A DNA stretch of 64,000 nt, taken from contig NZ_FOQL01000002.1 of NCBI RefSeq assembly GCF_900113745.1, forward strand, positions 434,001-498,000, given 5' to 3'. This document shows, one piece after another, positions 43,057 to 53,338 of the stretch. Below the pieces are notes generated by a model. It searched no databases, was not told where the DNA came from, and worked only from the letters and a program-made list of their open reading frames with translations. Both the position numbers and the translations under genes were made by a program. Positions within the stretch are counted from its first letter, which is position 1; each line of letters opens with the position of its first letter. The DNA comes from Pseudomonas guineae. Lineage in GTDB: Bacteria; Pseudomonadota; Gammaproteobacteria; Pseudomonadales; Pseudomonadaceae.

Positions 43057-44196
43057 ATGTTCGAACGACTGCCCTCCAACTGGATGCTTGCCATCAAAAG
43101 CATCGGCTACTGGTTCTGGTTGATCTCTGTATTGGGTATACCCATGAGCTATTACGCCTCATTGCACAGTCAATACAGCAACGCATGGCCATGGGTAGTG
43201 GTCGTGGTGGTGTTTGGCGTGATCCCTGTGCTGGACTTTATTGTTGGCCGTGACCCGGCCAACCCTGATGAAGCGGTGCAGGTGCCACGAATGGAACAGC
43301 AGGGCTACTACCGCCTACTAAGCCTCGCCGCTGTCCCCGCTCTAATCGGCATGATGGCTTGGGCCGGCTGGGTATTTGTTAGCCATGACGCCTGGAGCTG
43401 GATCGGCCAGTTGGGCTGGGTGCTTTCTGTGGGTACGGTGACCGGCTCGATTGGCATCACCGTTGCCCATGAGCTAATCCATAAAGACCCATCACTTGAG
43501 CAGAACGCTGGTGGTTTGCTGCTCGCGGCAGTGTGTTATGGCGGGTTCAAAATCGAGCATGTGCGCGGCCACCATGTGCATGTCTCTACCCCAGAAGATG
43601 CCAGCTCCGCGCGCTATGGCCAGAGCCTGTATGCCTTTTTACCGCAGGCTTACAAGCACAACTTCCTCAACGCCTGGAAGCTCGAAGCCGAACGACTGAA
43701 ACGTAAACATCTACCCACCCTGCACTGGCGCAACGAGTTGATTGGCTGGTACGCAGTCAGCGCGCTATTTCTAATCGCGTTCAGCCTGACTCTGGGTTGG
43801 CTGGGGGCACTGTTCTTTCTTGCCCAATCTGCAGTGGCGTTCACTCTATTGGAGATCGTCAACTACGTGGAGCATTACGGCTTGCACCGCCGCAAGCTGG
43901 AGAATGGCCGTTACGAGCGCACTAACCCAACGCATTCATGGAACAGCAACTACCTGCTCACCAACCTGTTTCTGTTCCATTTACAGCGTCACTCAGACCA
44001 CCACGCTCATGCCAAACGCCGCTACCAAGTGCTGCGCCACTTCGATGACAGCCCGCAGTTGCCCAATGGATACGCCGGCATGGTGTTACTGGCACTATTC
44101 CCGCCGCTGTGGCGAGCAGTGATGGACCCACGCGTGCGTGCCTACTACGCTGGCGAAGAGCATCAGCTGAGTGATTCGCAACTGACGCATCCTTGA
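43057..44196 (+). CDS. alkB2: Alkane 1-monooxygenase AlkB2
   Basis: Integral-membrane diiron hydroxylase that converts n-alkanes to 1-alkanols with rubredoxin. The 379 residues have about six helices and all histidine boxes: HELIH (138-142), EHVRGHHVH (167-175), NYVEHYGL (269-276) and LQRHSDHHAHA (309-319). No rubredoxin or rubredoxin reductase gene is adjacent, so electron carriers must be elsewhere. Regulated most likely by the divergent GntR protein. Confidence 0.95.
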   Translation: MFERLPSNWMLAIKSIGYWFWLISVLGIPMSYYASLHSQYSNAWPWVVVVVVFGVIPVLDFIVGRDPANPDEAVQVPRMEQQGYYRLLSLAAVPALIGMMAWAGWVFVSHDAWSWIGQLGWVLSVGTVTGSIGITVAHELIHKDPSLEQNAGGLLLAAVCYGGFKIEHVRGHHVHVSTPEDASSARYGQSLYAFLPQAYKHNFLNAWKLEAERLKRKHLPTLHWRNELIGWYAVSALFLIAFSLTLGWLGALFFLAQSAVAFTLLEIVNYVEHYGLHRRKLENGRYERTNPTHSWNSNYLLTNLFLFHLQRHSDHHAHAKRRYQVLRHFDDSPQLPNGYAGMVLLALFPPLWRAVMDPRVRAYYAGEEHQLSDSQLTHP

Positions 44197-44217
44197 TTCA
44201 TTAACGCTGTAATGAAT
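44196..44217. other. AT-rich hairpin directly after alkB2
   Basis: ATTCATTA-acgctg-TAATGAAT, perfect 8-bp arms beginning at the alkB2 stop codon. No GC stem or T run, so unlikely as a terminator; may protect the mRNA end. Confidence 0.3.
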
Positions 44218-44279
44218 ATGTGGCGGCGACCGGCAAGCAGCTTACTCACTCGATGACAGCTATTCAGGCATGGCCTAAA

Positions 44280-44831
44280 TCATCGCTGTGAGGCAATAGC
44301 CTGTTCGACGGCCGCCAGCAGCGCCGGGTCATCTGGGGTGACGCTGCTCGGGAAACTAGCCACAACCTTGCCTTGGGCATCCACAACGTACTTGGAAAAA
44401 TTCCAGCGTGGCGCTTGGCTTTGCGCCGCCAGTTCTTTGAACAGCGGCACCGCATTGGCACCACTGACGCGCTGGGTTTCGCTCATGGGAAAGGTCACAC
44501 CGTAATTGACGTAGCAGACCTTAGCGGTCTCTTCGCTGCTGTCGGCCTCCTGGCGAAAATCATCGGAGGGCACGCCGAGCACCTGCAGCCCTTGGTCTTT
44601 GTACCGCTGATAAAGCGCTTCAAGACCTTTGAACTGTGGAGTAAAGCCGCAAAAGCTAGCGGTATTAACTACCACTAGAGGCTTACCAGCGAAGGTCGCA
44701 CACAGATCGATGCGTTCCTGGCTGCGCAGCTTTTGCAACTCGCCTTGCAGCAGCTGCGGACATTCAGCGGCCTGCGCGCCATTAACCCAAGCGCTGAGCG
44801 TGACAATAAGAAGCAGTGAAAAACGCAACAT
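44280..44831 (-). CDS. Periplasmic glutathione peroxidase-family protein
   Basis: A 183-residue thiol peroxidase of the GPx fold with a signal peptide ([20 protein letters not shown], cleavage near residue 22). The peroxidatic C61 lies in [11 protein letters not shown], and the [14 protein letters not shown] and WNFSKYVVD blocks are typical. I chose the ATG at 44831 because AAGG is 8 nt upstream; the in-frame GTG at 44840 overlaps this site. Third gene of a run with the MFS transporter and the 41-residue membrane protein. Confidence 0.9.
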   Translation of the reverse strand: MLRFSLLLIVTLSAWVNGAQAAECPQLLQGELQKLRSQERIDLCATFAGKPLVVVNTASFCGFTPQFKGLEALYQRYKDQGLQVLGVPSDDFRQEADSSEETAKVCYVNYGVTFPMSETQRVSGANAVPLFKELAAQSQAPRWNFSKYVVDAQGKVVASFPSSVTPDDPALLAAVEQAIASQR

Positions 44832-44874
44832 AGAAGCCACCTTAAGTCAGTAGACAGAACTCGCATCACGCGCC

Positions 44875-45000
44875 TTAGCAGACACCCAAGCCCAGTTGTA
44901 AAAACGCCAAACCACTTTGCAGCCAACCCCACCAGGCTAAGCCCAGCAGCATCATCCCGGCCATTACCAGCGCAGTATTCAAGCCATACTCAGTGTTCAT
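44875..45000 (-). CDS. Predicted 41-residue membrane protein
   Basis: Small reading frame, easily missed: it begins MNTEYGLNTALVMAGMMLLG and continues with LAWWGWLQSGLAFLQLGLGVC. The ATG overlaps the MFS transporter stop as ATGA, and AGAGG lies 7 nt upstream, both strong signs of real, coupled translation. One or two hydrophobic segments with aromatic WWGW near the middle suggest a membrane location. Followed 43 nt later by the glutathione peroxidase gene. Function unknown; it could be a partner of the transporter. I found no similar small protein that I can name. Confidence 0.65.
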   Translation of the reverse strand: MNTEYGLNTALVMAGMMLLGLAWWGWLQSGLAFLQLGLGVC

Positions 45001-46205
45001 GCATTCGCCTCTTGTTGTTGCAAGCGCGCCACCGGCTGCTCACGCACTGGCCAGTTCAAGGCTGCGGCCAGCAGACTGAGAAGAATGGCGATCTGCCAAA
45101 CCAGATCATAACTGCCAGTACGGTCATACAGATAGCCGCCCATCCAGCCACCGAGAAAAGCACCGAGTTGGTGGAACAAAAACACAATACCGCCGAGCAT
45201 CGACAGGTTACGCACCCCGAACAGCGTGGCCACGGTGCCATTGGTCAGCGGCACCGTCGACAACCACAGCAGCCCCATAAACACACCAAAGGCATAGGCG
45301 CTCCAGACCGTCAGTGGGGTCATGATGAACGCCATAATCACCACCGCGCGGGCCAGATACAGGGCGCTGAGTAAGCGCGGTTTGGACATTCGCCCACCCA
45401 GCAAGCCGGCAATGTAAGTACCAAAGATATTAAACAGGCCCACCAGCGCTAGTACCGTAGTGCCGACCAGCGCCGGCAGGTGCTGATCGACCAGATAAGC
45501 CGGCAGATGTACGCCAATAAACACCACCTGAAAGCCGCACACAAAAAAACCTAACGCCAACAGCCAGAAACCTGAATGCCCGCAAGCCTCACGCAGCGCC
45601 TCGCCTAACGTTTGCTCCTGACCGGTATGCGGCAATGGCGCGTCCTTGAGCATTGCCGCCAGCGGAATGATCAAGGCAACCAGCAAACCCAACGCCATCA
45701 ACGCCACAGACCAACCCAGCCAGCTGACTAAGCCCAGCGTGCCGGGCAACATAGCAAACTGGCCAAAGGAGCCGGCCGCAGCCGCGAGACCCATGGCCAT
45801 GCTGCGTTTCTCCATCGGCACGGCGCGACCGACCGCACCGAGAATCACCGAGAACGAGGTGCCAGACAAACCCATACCAATCAGCAGGCCCGCGCTCAAT
45901 GACAGGCTAATGGGCGAATCCGCCAGACCCATACAAACCAAACCAATGGCATACAGAATACCGCCCACTATCACCGTACTGCGGGCACCGAAACGGTCGG
46001 CCAATGCGCCGGTAAAGGGTTGGGTCAGCCCCCAGATAAGATTTTGCAGGGCGATGGCGAAGGCGAACACCTCGCGCCCCCAACCGAACTCGGCACTCAT
46101 CGGCGGCAAGAACAGGCCAAAGCCATGACGGATGCCCAGCGACAATGCCAGAATCAGCGATGCGCCTAGCAGTATCCACATACTGCCGCGCCCGATTGTC
46201 TTCAT
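44997..46205 (-). CDS. Major facilitator superfamily transporter
   Basis: A 402-residue inner-membrane carrier with twelve predicted helices. The MFS loop motif GALADRFGAR follows helix 2, and GGRMSKPR follows helix 8. It is most like the monocarboxylate/oxalate-formate type of carriers, but the substrate is unknown. It is followed, with an ATGA overlap, by the 41-residue membrane protein and then glutathione peroxidase, the latter as in P. aeruginosa PA1286/PA1287 from memory. Confidence 0.88.
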   Translation of the reverse strand: MKTIGRGSMWILLGASLILALSLGIRHGFGLFLPPMSAEFGWGREVFAFAIALQNLIWGLTQPFTGALADRFGARSTVIVGGILYAIGLVCMGLADSPISLSLSAGLLIGMGLSGTSFSVILGAVGRAVPMEKRSMAMGLAAAAGSFGQFAMLPGTLGLVSWLGWSVALMALGLLVALIIPLAAMLKDAPLPHTGQEQTLGEALREACGHSGFWLLALGFFVCGFQVVFIGVHLPAYLVDQHLPALVGTTVLALVGLFNIFGTYIAGLLGGRMSKPRLLSALYLARAVVIMAFIMTPLTVWSAYAFGVFMGLLWLSTVPLTNGTVATLFGVRNLSMLGGIVFLFHQLGAFLGGWMGGYLYDRTGSYDLVWQIAILLSLLAAALNWPVREQPVARLQQQEANA

Positions 46206-46387
46206 GCTTACTCCCTTGCGATTGCCTCAGATGTATTGCGACCCATTAGATTGAGCCTTGGCTACGCTGCAGACAAGCCGACTATCGGCTAATCACGACC
46301 GGCGCTAACGAACAAAACCCTAGCCCGTACTCACGCTGATACAGGTTCTCGGCAGCATTAATGCTCAAGGACCGAAGCCCGAGCCTC

Positions 46388-47113
46388 TCATAGCGCCAAG
46401 GCCACCAGCACCGCACATTCGGCCAGTTCTAGCAGCGCCCCGGCGGTATCCCCTGTAGTACCGCCCAGGCGCTTGAGCATCACGCTGCGCAGCCAGAGGA
46501 AGACCACCCCGGCCACCAACAAGGCGAGCACCGCAGGCCAGCCCAGCAGCAACATGCCCAGGCCATGAGCAGCCAATATCCAAGGCAGTTGCTGACGCGG
46601 CAGATGCTCAGCCAACGCTTGGCCCAATCCGCCCGCACGTACATAGGACGTTGTGAGAAACAACAGTGGCAACAGCGCGCGCGCCAGCCACGGCACCAAC
46701 AGCACCAGCAGCCCGTTGTCGTGCTCCAGCAAGGCCACCAGCGCGGCAAATTTGAGCAACAGCAGCAGAACCAGCACAACCACGGCAATCGGCCCGCTGG
46801 ATGGGTCTTTCATAATGCTCAGGGTGCGCTCTTTATCACCAAAGCCGCCGACCCAGGCATCGGCGCTGTCGGCCAGACCATCGAGATGCAGACCTCCGCT
46901 GATGCCGACCCACAGCGCCAGCAATAGCGCCGCCTGCAGCAACACGTTTGCATCCGCCAGTAGGTGCTGAGCAGCGAGCAGCAACAGGCCGATCAACAGC
47001 CCCACCAGCGGATAGAACAGCAGTGAGCGGCCACTCTGCTCAGCTGTCGGCAGGCCGGCCAACGTCACCGGCAAGCGCGTGAGAAACTGCAGCGCAATCC
47101 ACCAAGGCGTCAT
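46388..47113 (-). CDS. cobS: Adenosylcobinamide-GDP ribazoletransferase
   Basis: Cobalamin synthase (also cobV): joins alpha-ribazole (or its phosphate) to adenosylcobinamide-GDP at the inner membrane. The 241 residues have many hydrophobic helices and the family motif HLDGLADSAD (76-85) in GGLHLDGLADSADAW. Last gene of the cobalamin operon; its start overlaps the previous gene by 4 nt. Confidence 0.93.
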   Translation of the reverse strand: MTPWWIALQFLTRLPVTLAGLPTAEQSGRSLLFYPLVGLLIGLLLLAAQHLLADANVLLQAALLLALWVGISGGLHLDGLADSADAWVGGFGDKERTLSIMKDPSSGPIAVVVLVLLLLLKFAALVALLEHDNGLLVLLVPWLARALLPLLFLTTSYVRAGGLGQALAEHLPRQQLPWILAAHGLGMLLLGWPAVLALLVAGVVFLWLRSVMLKRLGGTTGDTAGALLELAECAVLVALAL

Positions 47114-47685
47114 GCCAACTCCCGCAGTTCGCCTTGCTCATCCAAGCTCAGTTGAAAACGCTCGGCATGGCCCACCACCACCTGCAGCAGATCTTTGCGC
47201 GGCAAGCCCCGCGCCCGCGCTAGCAACAGGCGCACCACCCCGCCATGGGTAACCAGCAATAAACGCTCGCCAGCATGACGTACCTGCAAGCGCTGCAATG
47301 CGCTCAATACGCGTGCTTCAAACGCCAGCAGCGGCTCCCCCTCAGGCGGAGTGAAGGCATAGGGATCGCTCCAGAAGCGGCCCAATGCATCAGCGCTGGT
47401 TTGCATCAAGTCGGCGGTGCTGCAGCCTTCCCATGCGCCAAAATGCAGCTCTTGCAGGTCGGGTTCCAGGCTCAGCGGCACGCCCTGTTGCGCCGCCAGC
47501 TCTTCGGCAAACCGCGCGCAACGCTGCAAAGGCGAGCTGATCAGTCGATCCCAGCGACTGCCGTCGGCGATTGCCGTGCGCAGTTGCGCCCACCCTGTAG
47601 CGGTCAGCGCATCATCCAGACTGCCACGCAGACCGCCACCCAGTTCGGTTTCACCGTGCCGCAGTAACTCCAGATACACCGTCAT
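47110..47685 (-). CDS. cobC: Alpha-ribazole phosphatase, histidine phosphatase family
   Basis: Removes phosphate from alpha-ribazole-5'-phosphate in lower-ligand assembly. The 191 residues have the RHGE motif R9-H10-G11-E12 with a phosphohistidine nucleophile, the second His in [10 protein letters not shown], and an ELHFGAWEG loop typical of CobC-type phosphatases. Overlaps cobT and cobS by 4 nt each. P. aeruginosa annotations leave it unnamed or give other letters. Confidence 0.88.
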   Translation of the reverse strand: MTVYLELLRHGETELGGGLRGSLDDALTATGWAQLRTAIADGSRWDRLISSPLQRCARFAEELAAQQGVPLSLEPDLQELHFGAWEGCSTADLMQTSADALGRFWSDPYAFTPPEGEPLLAFEARVLSALQRLQVRHAGERLLLVTHGGVVRLLLARARGLPRKDLLQVVVGHAERFQLSLDEQGELRELA

Positions 47686-48737
47686 AGCGGACGATCGGCT
47701 ACTGCCGCCTCGGCAAAAGTGGCCATATCGTTGTGCAGGCTGCAGGCCAGTCGCAGCAGCGGCACGGCCAGGGCCGCCCCACTGCCCTCACCCAAGCGCA
47801 GGCCAAGATCGAGCAACGGCTCAGCCTGCAGCGCTTGCAGCACCCGCTGGTGGCCGGGCTCAGCCCCGCTATGTGCAAACAGCAGCCAATCACGGCAAGC
47901 CGGGTTCAGGCGAACGGCTAACAAGGCTGCGACGCTGCAGATAAAACCGTCCACCAGCGCAGTGATGCCCTGCTGCGCACAGGCGATATAAGCCCCCGTG
48001 AGGGCCGCAATCTCGAACCCGCCAAGGCGTTGCAGTATCTCAAAAGGCTCACTAATCGAGGAACGATGCAACGCCAGTGCAATTTCGATCACCTCGGCTT
48101 TACGCGCCACACCTGCACTGTCCAGGCCGGTACCCGGGCCGGCCAGCGCCAACGCTGAGCACTCCAGCAACACACAGGCCATGGCCGTGGCTGAGGTGGT
48201 GTTGCCGATGCCCATCTCGCCGCCGATAAACAGCTGGCTGCCTGCTTCTTGGGCCTGTTGCACGCTGGACCGCCCAACGTCCAAGGCAAGGCGTAACTGA
48301 TCAGCGGTCATAGCCGAGGCATGCGCAAAATTCTCGGTACCTGGGCCAATCGGCAAATGGCGCACGCCAGCCAGCGGCTCCAGTGGCACGGCAATACCCA
48401 GGTCGATCACCTCAAGCGTCGCCCCCAGCTGCTTGGCTAACACGCTGATCGCCGCGCCACCGCTGACAAAGTTACGCAACATCTGCCCAGTAACGGCCTG
48501 GGGATAGGCCGACACACCTTCGGCAACCACACCGTGATCGCCGGCAAAAATACTGATCCACAACTGCTCAACCTGCGGGCGCTGGCTGCCCTGCATGGCT
48601 GCCAGGGCAATGGCCAATTGTTCCAGCTGTCCGAGCGAGCCCGCAGGCTTGGTCAGTTGCTGCTGGCGCGCTTGCGCCTGGCTGCGCGCAGTCATGTCCA
48701 GGGCCTGACAACCTTGCTGCCACCATTGCTCACTCAT
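47682..48737 (-). CDS. cobT: Nicotinate-nucleotide--dimethylbenzimidazole phosphoribosyltransferase
   Basis: Activates dimethylbenzimidazole (made by BluB, encoded 4 kb upstream) to alpha-ribazole phosphate. The 351 residues contain [27 protein letters not shown], and near the C-terminus [10 protein letters not shown], which carries the catalytic glutamate. Called cobU in P. aeruginosa. Overlaps neighbours on both sides by 4 nt, within the cobalamin operon. Confidence 0.94.
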   Translation of the reverse strand: MSEQWWQQGCQALDMTARSQAQARQQQLTKPAGSLGQLEQLAIALAAMQGSQRPQVEQLWISIFAGDHGVVAEGVSAYPQAVTGQMLRNFVSGGAAISVLAKQLGATLEVIDLGIAVPLEPLAGVRHLPIGPGTENFAHASAMTADQLRLALDVGRSSVQQAQEAGSQLFIGGEMGIGNTTSATAMACVLLECSALALAGPGTGLDSAGVARKAEVIEIALALHRSSISEPFEILQRLGGFEIAALTGAYIACAQQGITALVDGFICSVAALLAVRLNPACRDWLLFAHSGAEPGHQRVLQALQAEPLLDLGLRLGEGSGAALAVPLLRLACSLHNDMATFAEAAVADRPL

Positions 48738-49255
48738 AGTGCTTGTCCTTTCAAAACCATCGGCAAACCCGCCACGCTAAACACCACCCGCTCGCAGCGC
48801 TCGGCCAAGGCCTGATGCAGCCAGCCCGCTTCGTCGACATAGCGACGGGTCAGCTCACCCAGTGGCACGACACCCATCCCCGTTTCATTACTAACGAAAA
48901 TAATCCGCCCAGGCAGACCAGCCAGGCACTCAAGCAGCTCATCGCGCTCGACACTCAGACGCTCAGGGTCATCCAGCATTAATAGATTCGTCAGCCACAG
49001 GGTCAGGCAATCGACCAGTAAGCATTTATCTGCCCCCGCCTGTTCACGCAGCACCCGCGCCAGGTTCAGCGGCTCTTCCACCAATCCCCAGGCGGCTGGG
49101 CGGCGTTCGCGATGATGCTCAATACGTGCATTCATTTCGCCATCCAGCGCCTGACTGGTGGCGATGTAGGTCACCCCAAAGCCAGACTCGCGGGCCAGCT
49201 TCTCGGCCAAGCGACTCTTGCCAGAGCGGGCACCGCCCAAAATCAGTTCAAGCAT
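48734..49255 (-). CDS. cobU: Adenosylcobinamide kinase / adenosylcobinamide-phosphate guanylyltransferase
   Basis: Bifunctional nucleotide-loop assembly enzyme (cobP in Pseudomonas nomenclature). The 173 residues start with P-loop GGARSGKS (7-14) and contain the guanylylation-site region [11 protein letters not shown] and the [13 protein letters not shown] block. The ATG follows AAGGTGAT. It overlaps cobT by 4 nt. The 100-bp gap to cobQ upstream is the only real break in the operon. Confidence 0.94.
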   Translation of the reverse strand: MLELILGGARSGKSRLAEKLARESGFGVTYIATSQALDGEMNARIEHHRERRPAAWGLVEEPLNLARVLREQAGADKCLLVDCLTLWLTNLLMLDDPERLSVERDELLECLAGLPGRIIFVSNETGMGVVPLGELTRRYVDEAGWLHQALAERCERVVFSVAGLPMVLKGQAL

Positions 49256-49355
49256 GGATCACCTTTTTTTGAATAGTGCACCCTAACCGTTGGAGGGGCC
49301 GGGCGGCGATCCGCTTTAGCCGCGAAACGCTCGAAACCATCAAATTACGACACCT

Positions 49356-50792
49356 TTACAGCCCGCATAACTGGCGCAGCCGCTCGACATCCAGATGCGC
49401 CTCAACCAGATCGGCCAGGCGCTCGATATCACGCTCGCGCAAGGCGTGGTAGTCCACGTGTTGCACCTCGCGTAACCCAGCCCACCGCAACAGCGCGCTG
49501 CACGCTTCAGTGCGCTCAAACAACCCATGCAGATAGGTACCCAAGACCTGACCATCGGCGCTCATGCCGCCATCGGCGCGACCATCATCCAGGCGCACGG
49601 CCGCATTCAAGCCCGCACCGTTGCTGACCCCGGCATGAATTTCATAGCCGCTTACCGGCGCAGCTTCCAGGCACAGCTGACCGTGCACATTACGCAGCTG
49701 TTTTTCGGCTTCCAAGACCGTGCTGAAATCCAGCAAGCCCAGCCCTGCGCTCGATCCTGCGGCACCTTCCAGCCCCTGCGGATCGTCGATCTGCATACCG
49801 AGCATCTGTAAGCCGCCACAAATGCCGAGCAGCTTGCCGCCATAACGCAGGTGTTTGTTGATAGCCGCCGGCCAGCCCTGCTCACGCAGAAACGCCAGAT
49901 CGGCGCGCACACTTTTCGAGCCGGGCAGGATGATAAGGTCGGCGGCGGGAATCGCCTGGCCGGGGCCGACAAAGGTCAGTTCAACCTGAGGATGCAGGCG
50001 CAACGGGTCGAAATCGGTGTGGTTGCTGATGCGCGGCAACACCGGTATCACCACTTTGAGCACCTCGGCCGCCTTGGCGCTCTGGCGAATATCGATAGCG
50101 TCTTCGGCTTCCAGGTGGAAATCCATCAGGTAGGGCAATACCCCAAGTACCGGCTTACCGGTGCGCTGCTCCAACCAGTCCAGGCCCGGTTGCAACAACG
50201 CGATATCACCGCGAAAGCGATTAATCACGAACCCCTGCACTCGTGCCTGCTCGCTCTCCGAGAGCAATGCCAGGGTGCCAACCAGATGGGCAAATACCCC
50301 GCCCTTGTCGATATCGGCAATCAGGATCACCGGGCAATCCACCGCCTCGGCAAAGCCCATATTGGCAATATCACCGGCGCGCAGGTTGATCTCGGCCGGC
50401 GAGCCGGCGCCCTCCACCATCACCACCGGATAAGCGGCGCTCAAGCGTTGGTGTGACTGCAGCACCGCCTGCATTGCCACCTTTTTGTAATCGTGATAAG
50501 CCACGGCATCCATGCTGCTCAGGGCGCGACCGTGAATAATCACCTGCGCACCGATGTCGCTATTGGGCTTGAGCAGCACCGGGTTCATATCGGTATGCGG
50601 CGTCAGACCAGCCGCCTGGGCCTGCACGGCTTGAGCGCGGCCGATTTCACCACCGTCAGCGGTCACCGCACTGTTCAGCGCCATGTTCTGCGGCTTAAAC
50701 GGCACCACCGCCACGCCCTGGCGTTTAAGCCAGCGGCACAGCGCGGTCACCAGGGTGCTCTTGCCCGCATCGGAGGTGGTGCCCTGCACCAT
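49356..50792 (-). CDS. cobQ: Cobyric acid synthase
   Basis: Amidates four side chains of adenosylcobyrinic acid a,c-diamide using glutamine. The 478 residues contain an N-terminal P-loop domain ([11 protein letters not shown]), [24 protein letters not shown] and a C-terminal glutamine-amidotransferase domain with the nucleophile in [13 protein letters not shown] chose the ATG at 50792, which overlaps the previous stop as TGATG. P. aeruginosa CobQ starts MTTLMVQG, which would correspond to an ATT at 50804 that is preceded by GGAGA; see findings. Confidence 0.94.
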   Translation of the reverse strand: MVQGTTSDAGKSTLVTALCRWLKRQGVAVVPFKPQNMALNSAVTADGGEIGRAQAVQAQAAGLTPHTDMNPVLLKPNSDIGAQVIIHGRALSSMDAVAYHDYKKVAMQAVLQSHQRLSAAYPVVMVEGAGSPAEINLRAGDIANMGFAEAVDCPVILIADIDKGGVFAHLVGTLALLSESEQARVQGFVINRFRGDIALLQPGLDWLEQRTGKPVLGVLPYLMDFHLEAEDAIDIRQSAKAAEVLKVVIPVLPRISNHTDFDPLRLHPQVELTFVGPGQAIPAADLIILPGSKSVRADLAFLREQGWPAAINKHLRYGGKLLGICGGLQMLGMQIDDPQGLEGAAGSSAGLGLLDFSTVLEAEKQLRNVHGQLCLEAAPVSGYEIHAGVSNGAGLNAAVRLDDGRADGGMSADGQVLGTYLHGLFERTEACSALLRWAGLREVQHVDYHALRERDIERLADLVEAHLDVERLRQLCGL

Positions 50793-51793
50793 CAAAGTTG
50801 TAATGTGCGTTCTCCAGTAAAGGCGGCAAGTGCCTGCTGCAGACGCTGCCAACCAGATTCATCAGGCGGCAGGCCAAAGCGCAGGCTGAGCGGACTGGTA
50901 AACAGGCGCGTGAGAATGCCGCGGGCGGCGAGAAACGCATGCCACTCGGGCGCCTGCGGCGTGCAGCAAAACTGAAACAGCGCGCAGCCGGCGGTTGGTG
51001 CCAGCCCTTGAGCGCTGAGCAGTGTGGCCAGCCGCTCGCCATCGGCGAGCAAACGCTCACGTTGCTGGCGCTGCGCGGCTTGATCTTGCAGCAGCGCAGT
51101 TGCCACCACCCTACTCGGCCCACTGATCGTCCAAGGCCCGAGCAGTTCAGCCAACTGCTGCAATACGCTTGGCTGGGCGAGCACAAAGCCCAGGCGAATC
51201 CCCGCCAGGCCAAAAAACTTGCCGAATGAGCGCAGCACGATCAGCCCCGGACGCTGGCTAAAAGCCGCAAGGCTGTATGCGGGAGTGCAATCAATAAAAG
51301 CCTCATCGACCACCAGCCAACCGCCACGCTCGGCTAAACGCGCCTGCCAGTCCAGCAGTTGCTGAGGTTCGAAACGGCGACCCGTGGGGTTATTTGGATT
51401 GACCAACAGCAACACATCCAGGCGGGCCAGCGCGCCCTCGATAGCGCCCTCGCTGATTTCCAGCAGCTGATGCCCTTCACGCTGCCAGGCCGCAGCGTGC
51501 TCGGCGTAGGCCGGCGAAACAATGCCGACCGTGGCATTGCGTAGCAGCCGCGGCAGCGCCTGAATCGCGGCCTGGGAACCCGCCACCGGCAGCAGGTTGC
51601 TCACGCCGTAGTAATCACGGGCCGCAATCTCCAGTTCGTCCTGCGGCTCGGGTAAGCGCGCCCAGGCGCTGACAGGAATCGACGGCAGCGGCCAAGCATA
51701 GGGCGCGATGCCGGTGGACAGGTCCAGCCAATCCGCCAGAGCAATACCATAGCGCTTTGAGGCCTCACGCAAACGGCCGCCATGCTCAAGCAT
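50792..51793 (-). CDS. cobD: Threonine-phosphate decarboxylase
   Basis: PLP enzyme making (R)-1-amino-2-propanol phosphate for the aminopropanol linker of cobalamin (gene called cobC in P. aeruginosa). The 333-residue fold-type I aminotransferase has NPNNPTG at 132-138, the PLP lysine K192 in [11 protein letters not shown] and a DEAFIDC segment. I start at the ATG at 51793 ([11 protein letters not shown]), which overlaps the cbiB stop by 8 nt; longer in-frame starts lie inside cbiB. Confidence 0.92.
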   Translation of the reverse strand: MLEHGGRLREASKRYGIALADWLDLSTGIAPYAWPLPSIPVSAWARLPEPQDELEIAARDYYGVSNLLPVAGSQAAIQALPRLLRNATVGIVSPAYAEHAAAWQREGHQLLEISEGAIEGALARLDVLLLVNPNNPTGRRFEPQQLLDWQARLAERGGWLVVDEAFIDCTPAYSLAAFSQRPGLIVLRSFGKFFGLAGIRLGFVLAQPSVLQQLAELLGPWTISGPSRVVATALLQDQAAQRQQRERLLADGERLATLLSAQGLAPTAGCALFQFCCTPQAPEWHAFLAARGILTRLFTSPLSLRFGLPPDESGWQRLQQALAAFTGERTLQL

Positions 51794-52694
51794 AAATAGC
51801 CCCCCACACCAGCAGCAGCGCCAGCCATAGCAACACACCGCCATTGACCAGGTTAAGGGCGCGTTCGATATCACGCGACTTGGGCGCTGGGCCTGCGCCC
51901 AAGTCAGGGCGCACATGCAGCTCGCCGTGATATTCCGCCGCGCCACCCAGGCTGACACCCAGCGCCCCGGCCCCGGCCGCCATCACCGGACCGGCATTCG
52001 GGCTGTCCCACTGCGGCGCTTGGGTGCGCCAGCAGCGCAGCGCTAAAGCGGTACGCCCGAGCAACGCATAGGTCAACGCGACCAGACGCGCCGGCAGGTA
52101 ATTGAGCCCATCGTCGATCTTCGCCGCGGCCCAGCCGAAACGCTCGAAACGCTCGTTGCGATAGCCCCACATAGCGTCCAGGGTATTGCTCAGGCGATAC
52201 AGCACCACACCCGGCGCGCCGGCAATCACAAACCAGAACAGCGCGGCGAATACCGCGTCGCTGCCATTTTCCAGCACCGATTCGGTGCCCGCGCGGGCTA
52301 CGCCAGTTGCATCCAGCGCGGAGGTATTACGACTCACCATATAACCAACGCGCTCACGCGCCAGGCGCAGATCACCAAGGCGCAGCGCCTGCGCCACTGG
52401 CCGGGCATGCTCGCCCAGACTTTTCAGGCCCAGCGCGACGTACAGCGCAATAATCTCCAGCGCCCAACCGATACCGCTGATCTGACTCAGCAGCCAAGCC
52501 AGCAGAGTCAGCGGCAACACCGCCAGGCACCAGGCGCTGACGCCGTGACTGCGCCAACCACCCCCAGCAGGGTTAAAGCGTTGTTCGATGCGCTCAGCCA
52601 AGCGGCCAAAAGCTACCAGCGGATGCCAGCCCTTCGATTCGCCAAAAACCGCGTCCAGGGCGACCCCCGCGCAGGTGCTAAGCACCACGCTCAT
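51786..52694 (-). CDS. cbiB: Adenosylcobinamide-phosphate synthase CbiB
   Basis: Membrane enzyme attaching aminopropanol phosphate to adenosylcobyric acid (cobD in Pseudomonas nomenclature). The 302 residues have several hydrophobic helices and signature stretches [45 protein letters not shown] and [17 protein letters not shown]. Overlaps bluB by 4 nt and the decarboxylase gene by 8 nt. Confidence 0.94.
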   Translation of the reverse strand: MSVVLSTCAGVALDAVFGESKGWHPLVAFGRLAERIEQRFNPAGGGWRSHGVSAWCLAVLPLTLLAWLLSQISGIGWALEIIALYVALGLKSLGEHARPVAQALRLGDLRLARERVGYMVSRNTSALDATGVARAGTESVLENGSDAVFAALFWFVIAGAPGVVLYRLSNTLDAMWGYRNERFERFGWAAAKIDDGLNYLPARLVALTYALLGRTALALRCWRTQAPQWDSPNAGPVMAAGAGALGVSLGGAAEYHGELHVRPDLGAGPAPKSRDIERALNLVNGGVLLWLALLLVWGAIYA

Positions 52695-53338
52695 GGCGTG
52701 CCCCAGTGGTTCTCAAACAACAGCTCATTCAGCGGCCGCGGCGTCGCCCAACCTTGCTGAGCCAGCATCGGTGCGTCATAGAACGCGTCTACCGGGCCCA
52801 GGCACAACACTGCCAGCGGCTTACTGCCCGCTGGCATACCAAGCAGATCGGCCAGAGCTTGGGGTTCGAATAGCGAGACCCAGCCCATGCCTAAACCTTC
52901 AGCGCGCGCAGCCAGCCAAAGATTCTGGATCGCGCAGGCCAAGGAGGTCTGGTCCATTTCGGGCAAGGTGCGACGACCAAATACGTGGGCCTCGCGGCCG
53001 TCCATCAGCGCCACCACCAGCAGCTCCGCACAGTCGCGAATACCCTCGACCTTGAGCCGCATAAACTCATCGCTGCGCTCGCCCAATGCGTCGGCCGTGC
53101 GCACCCGCTCCTCTTCTACCAGGCCGTGAATCGATTCACGTAGCACCGGCAGGGTGATGCGGATAAACCGCCAGGGCTGCATTAAGCCGACGCTGGGCGC
53201 CTGGTGCGCGGCCTCGAGCAAACGCGCGAGCAGCTCAGGGGCCACTTCACCGCCGCTGAAATGGCGCATATCACGGCGCTCGGCAATGGCGCGGTAGACA
53301 GCTGCGCGTTCCTCTGGGCTGAAGGCGTGCTCACTCAT
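52691..53338 (-). CDS. bluB: 5,6-dimethylbenzimidazole synthase BluB
   Basis: Oxygen-dependent enzyme that breaks reduced FMN to make the cobalamin lower ligand. The 215 residues are a nitroreductase-fold protein with [29 protein letters not shown] and [10 protein letters not shown], as in BluB. Its presence shows the lower ligand is made aerobically and not only scavenged. Overlaps cbiB and cobB by 4 nt. Confidence 0.93.
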   Translation of the reverse strand: MSEHAFSPEERAAVYRAIAERRDMRHFSGGEVAPELLARLLEAAHQAPSVGLMQPWRFIRITLPVLRESIHGLVEEERVRTADALGERSDEFMRLKVEGIRDCAELLVVALMDGREAHVFGRRTLPEMDQTSLACAIQNLWLAARAEGLGMGWVSLFEPQALADLLGMPAGSKPLAVLCLGPVDAFYDAPMLAQQGWATPRPLNELLFENHWGTP

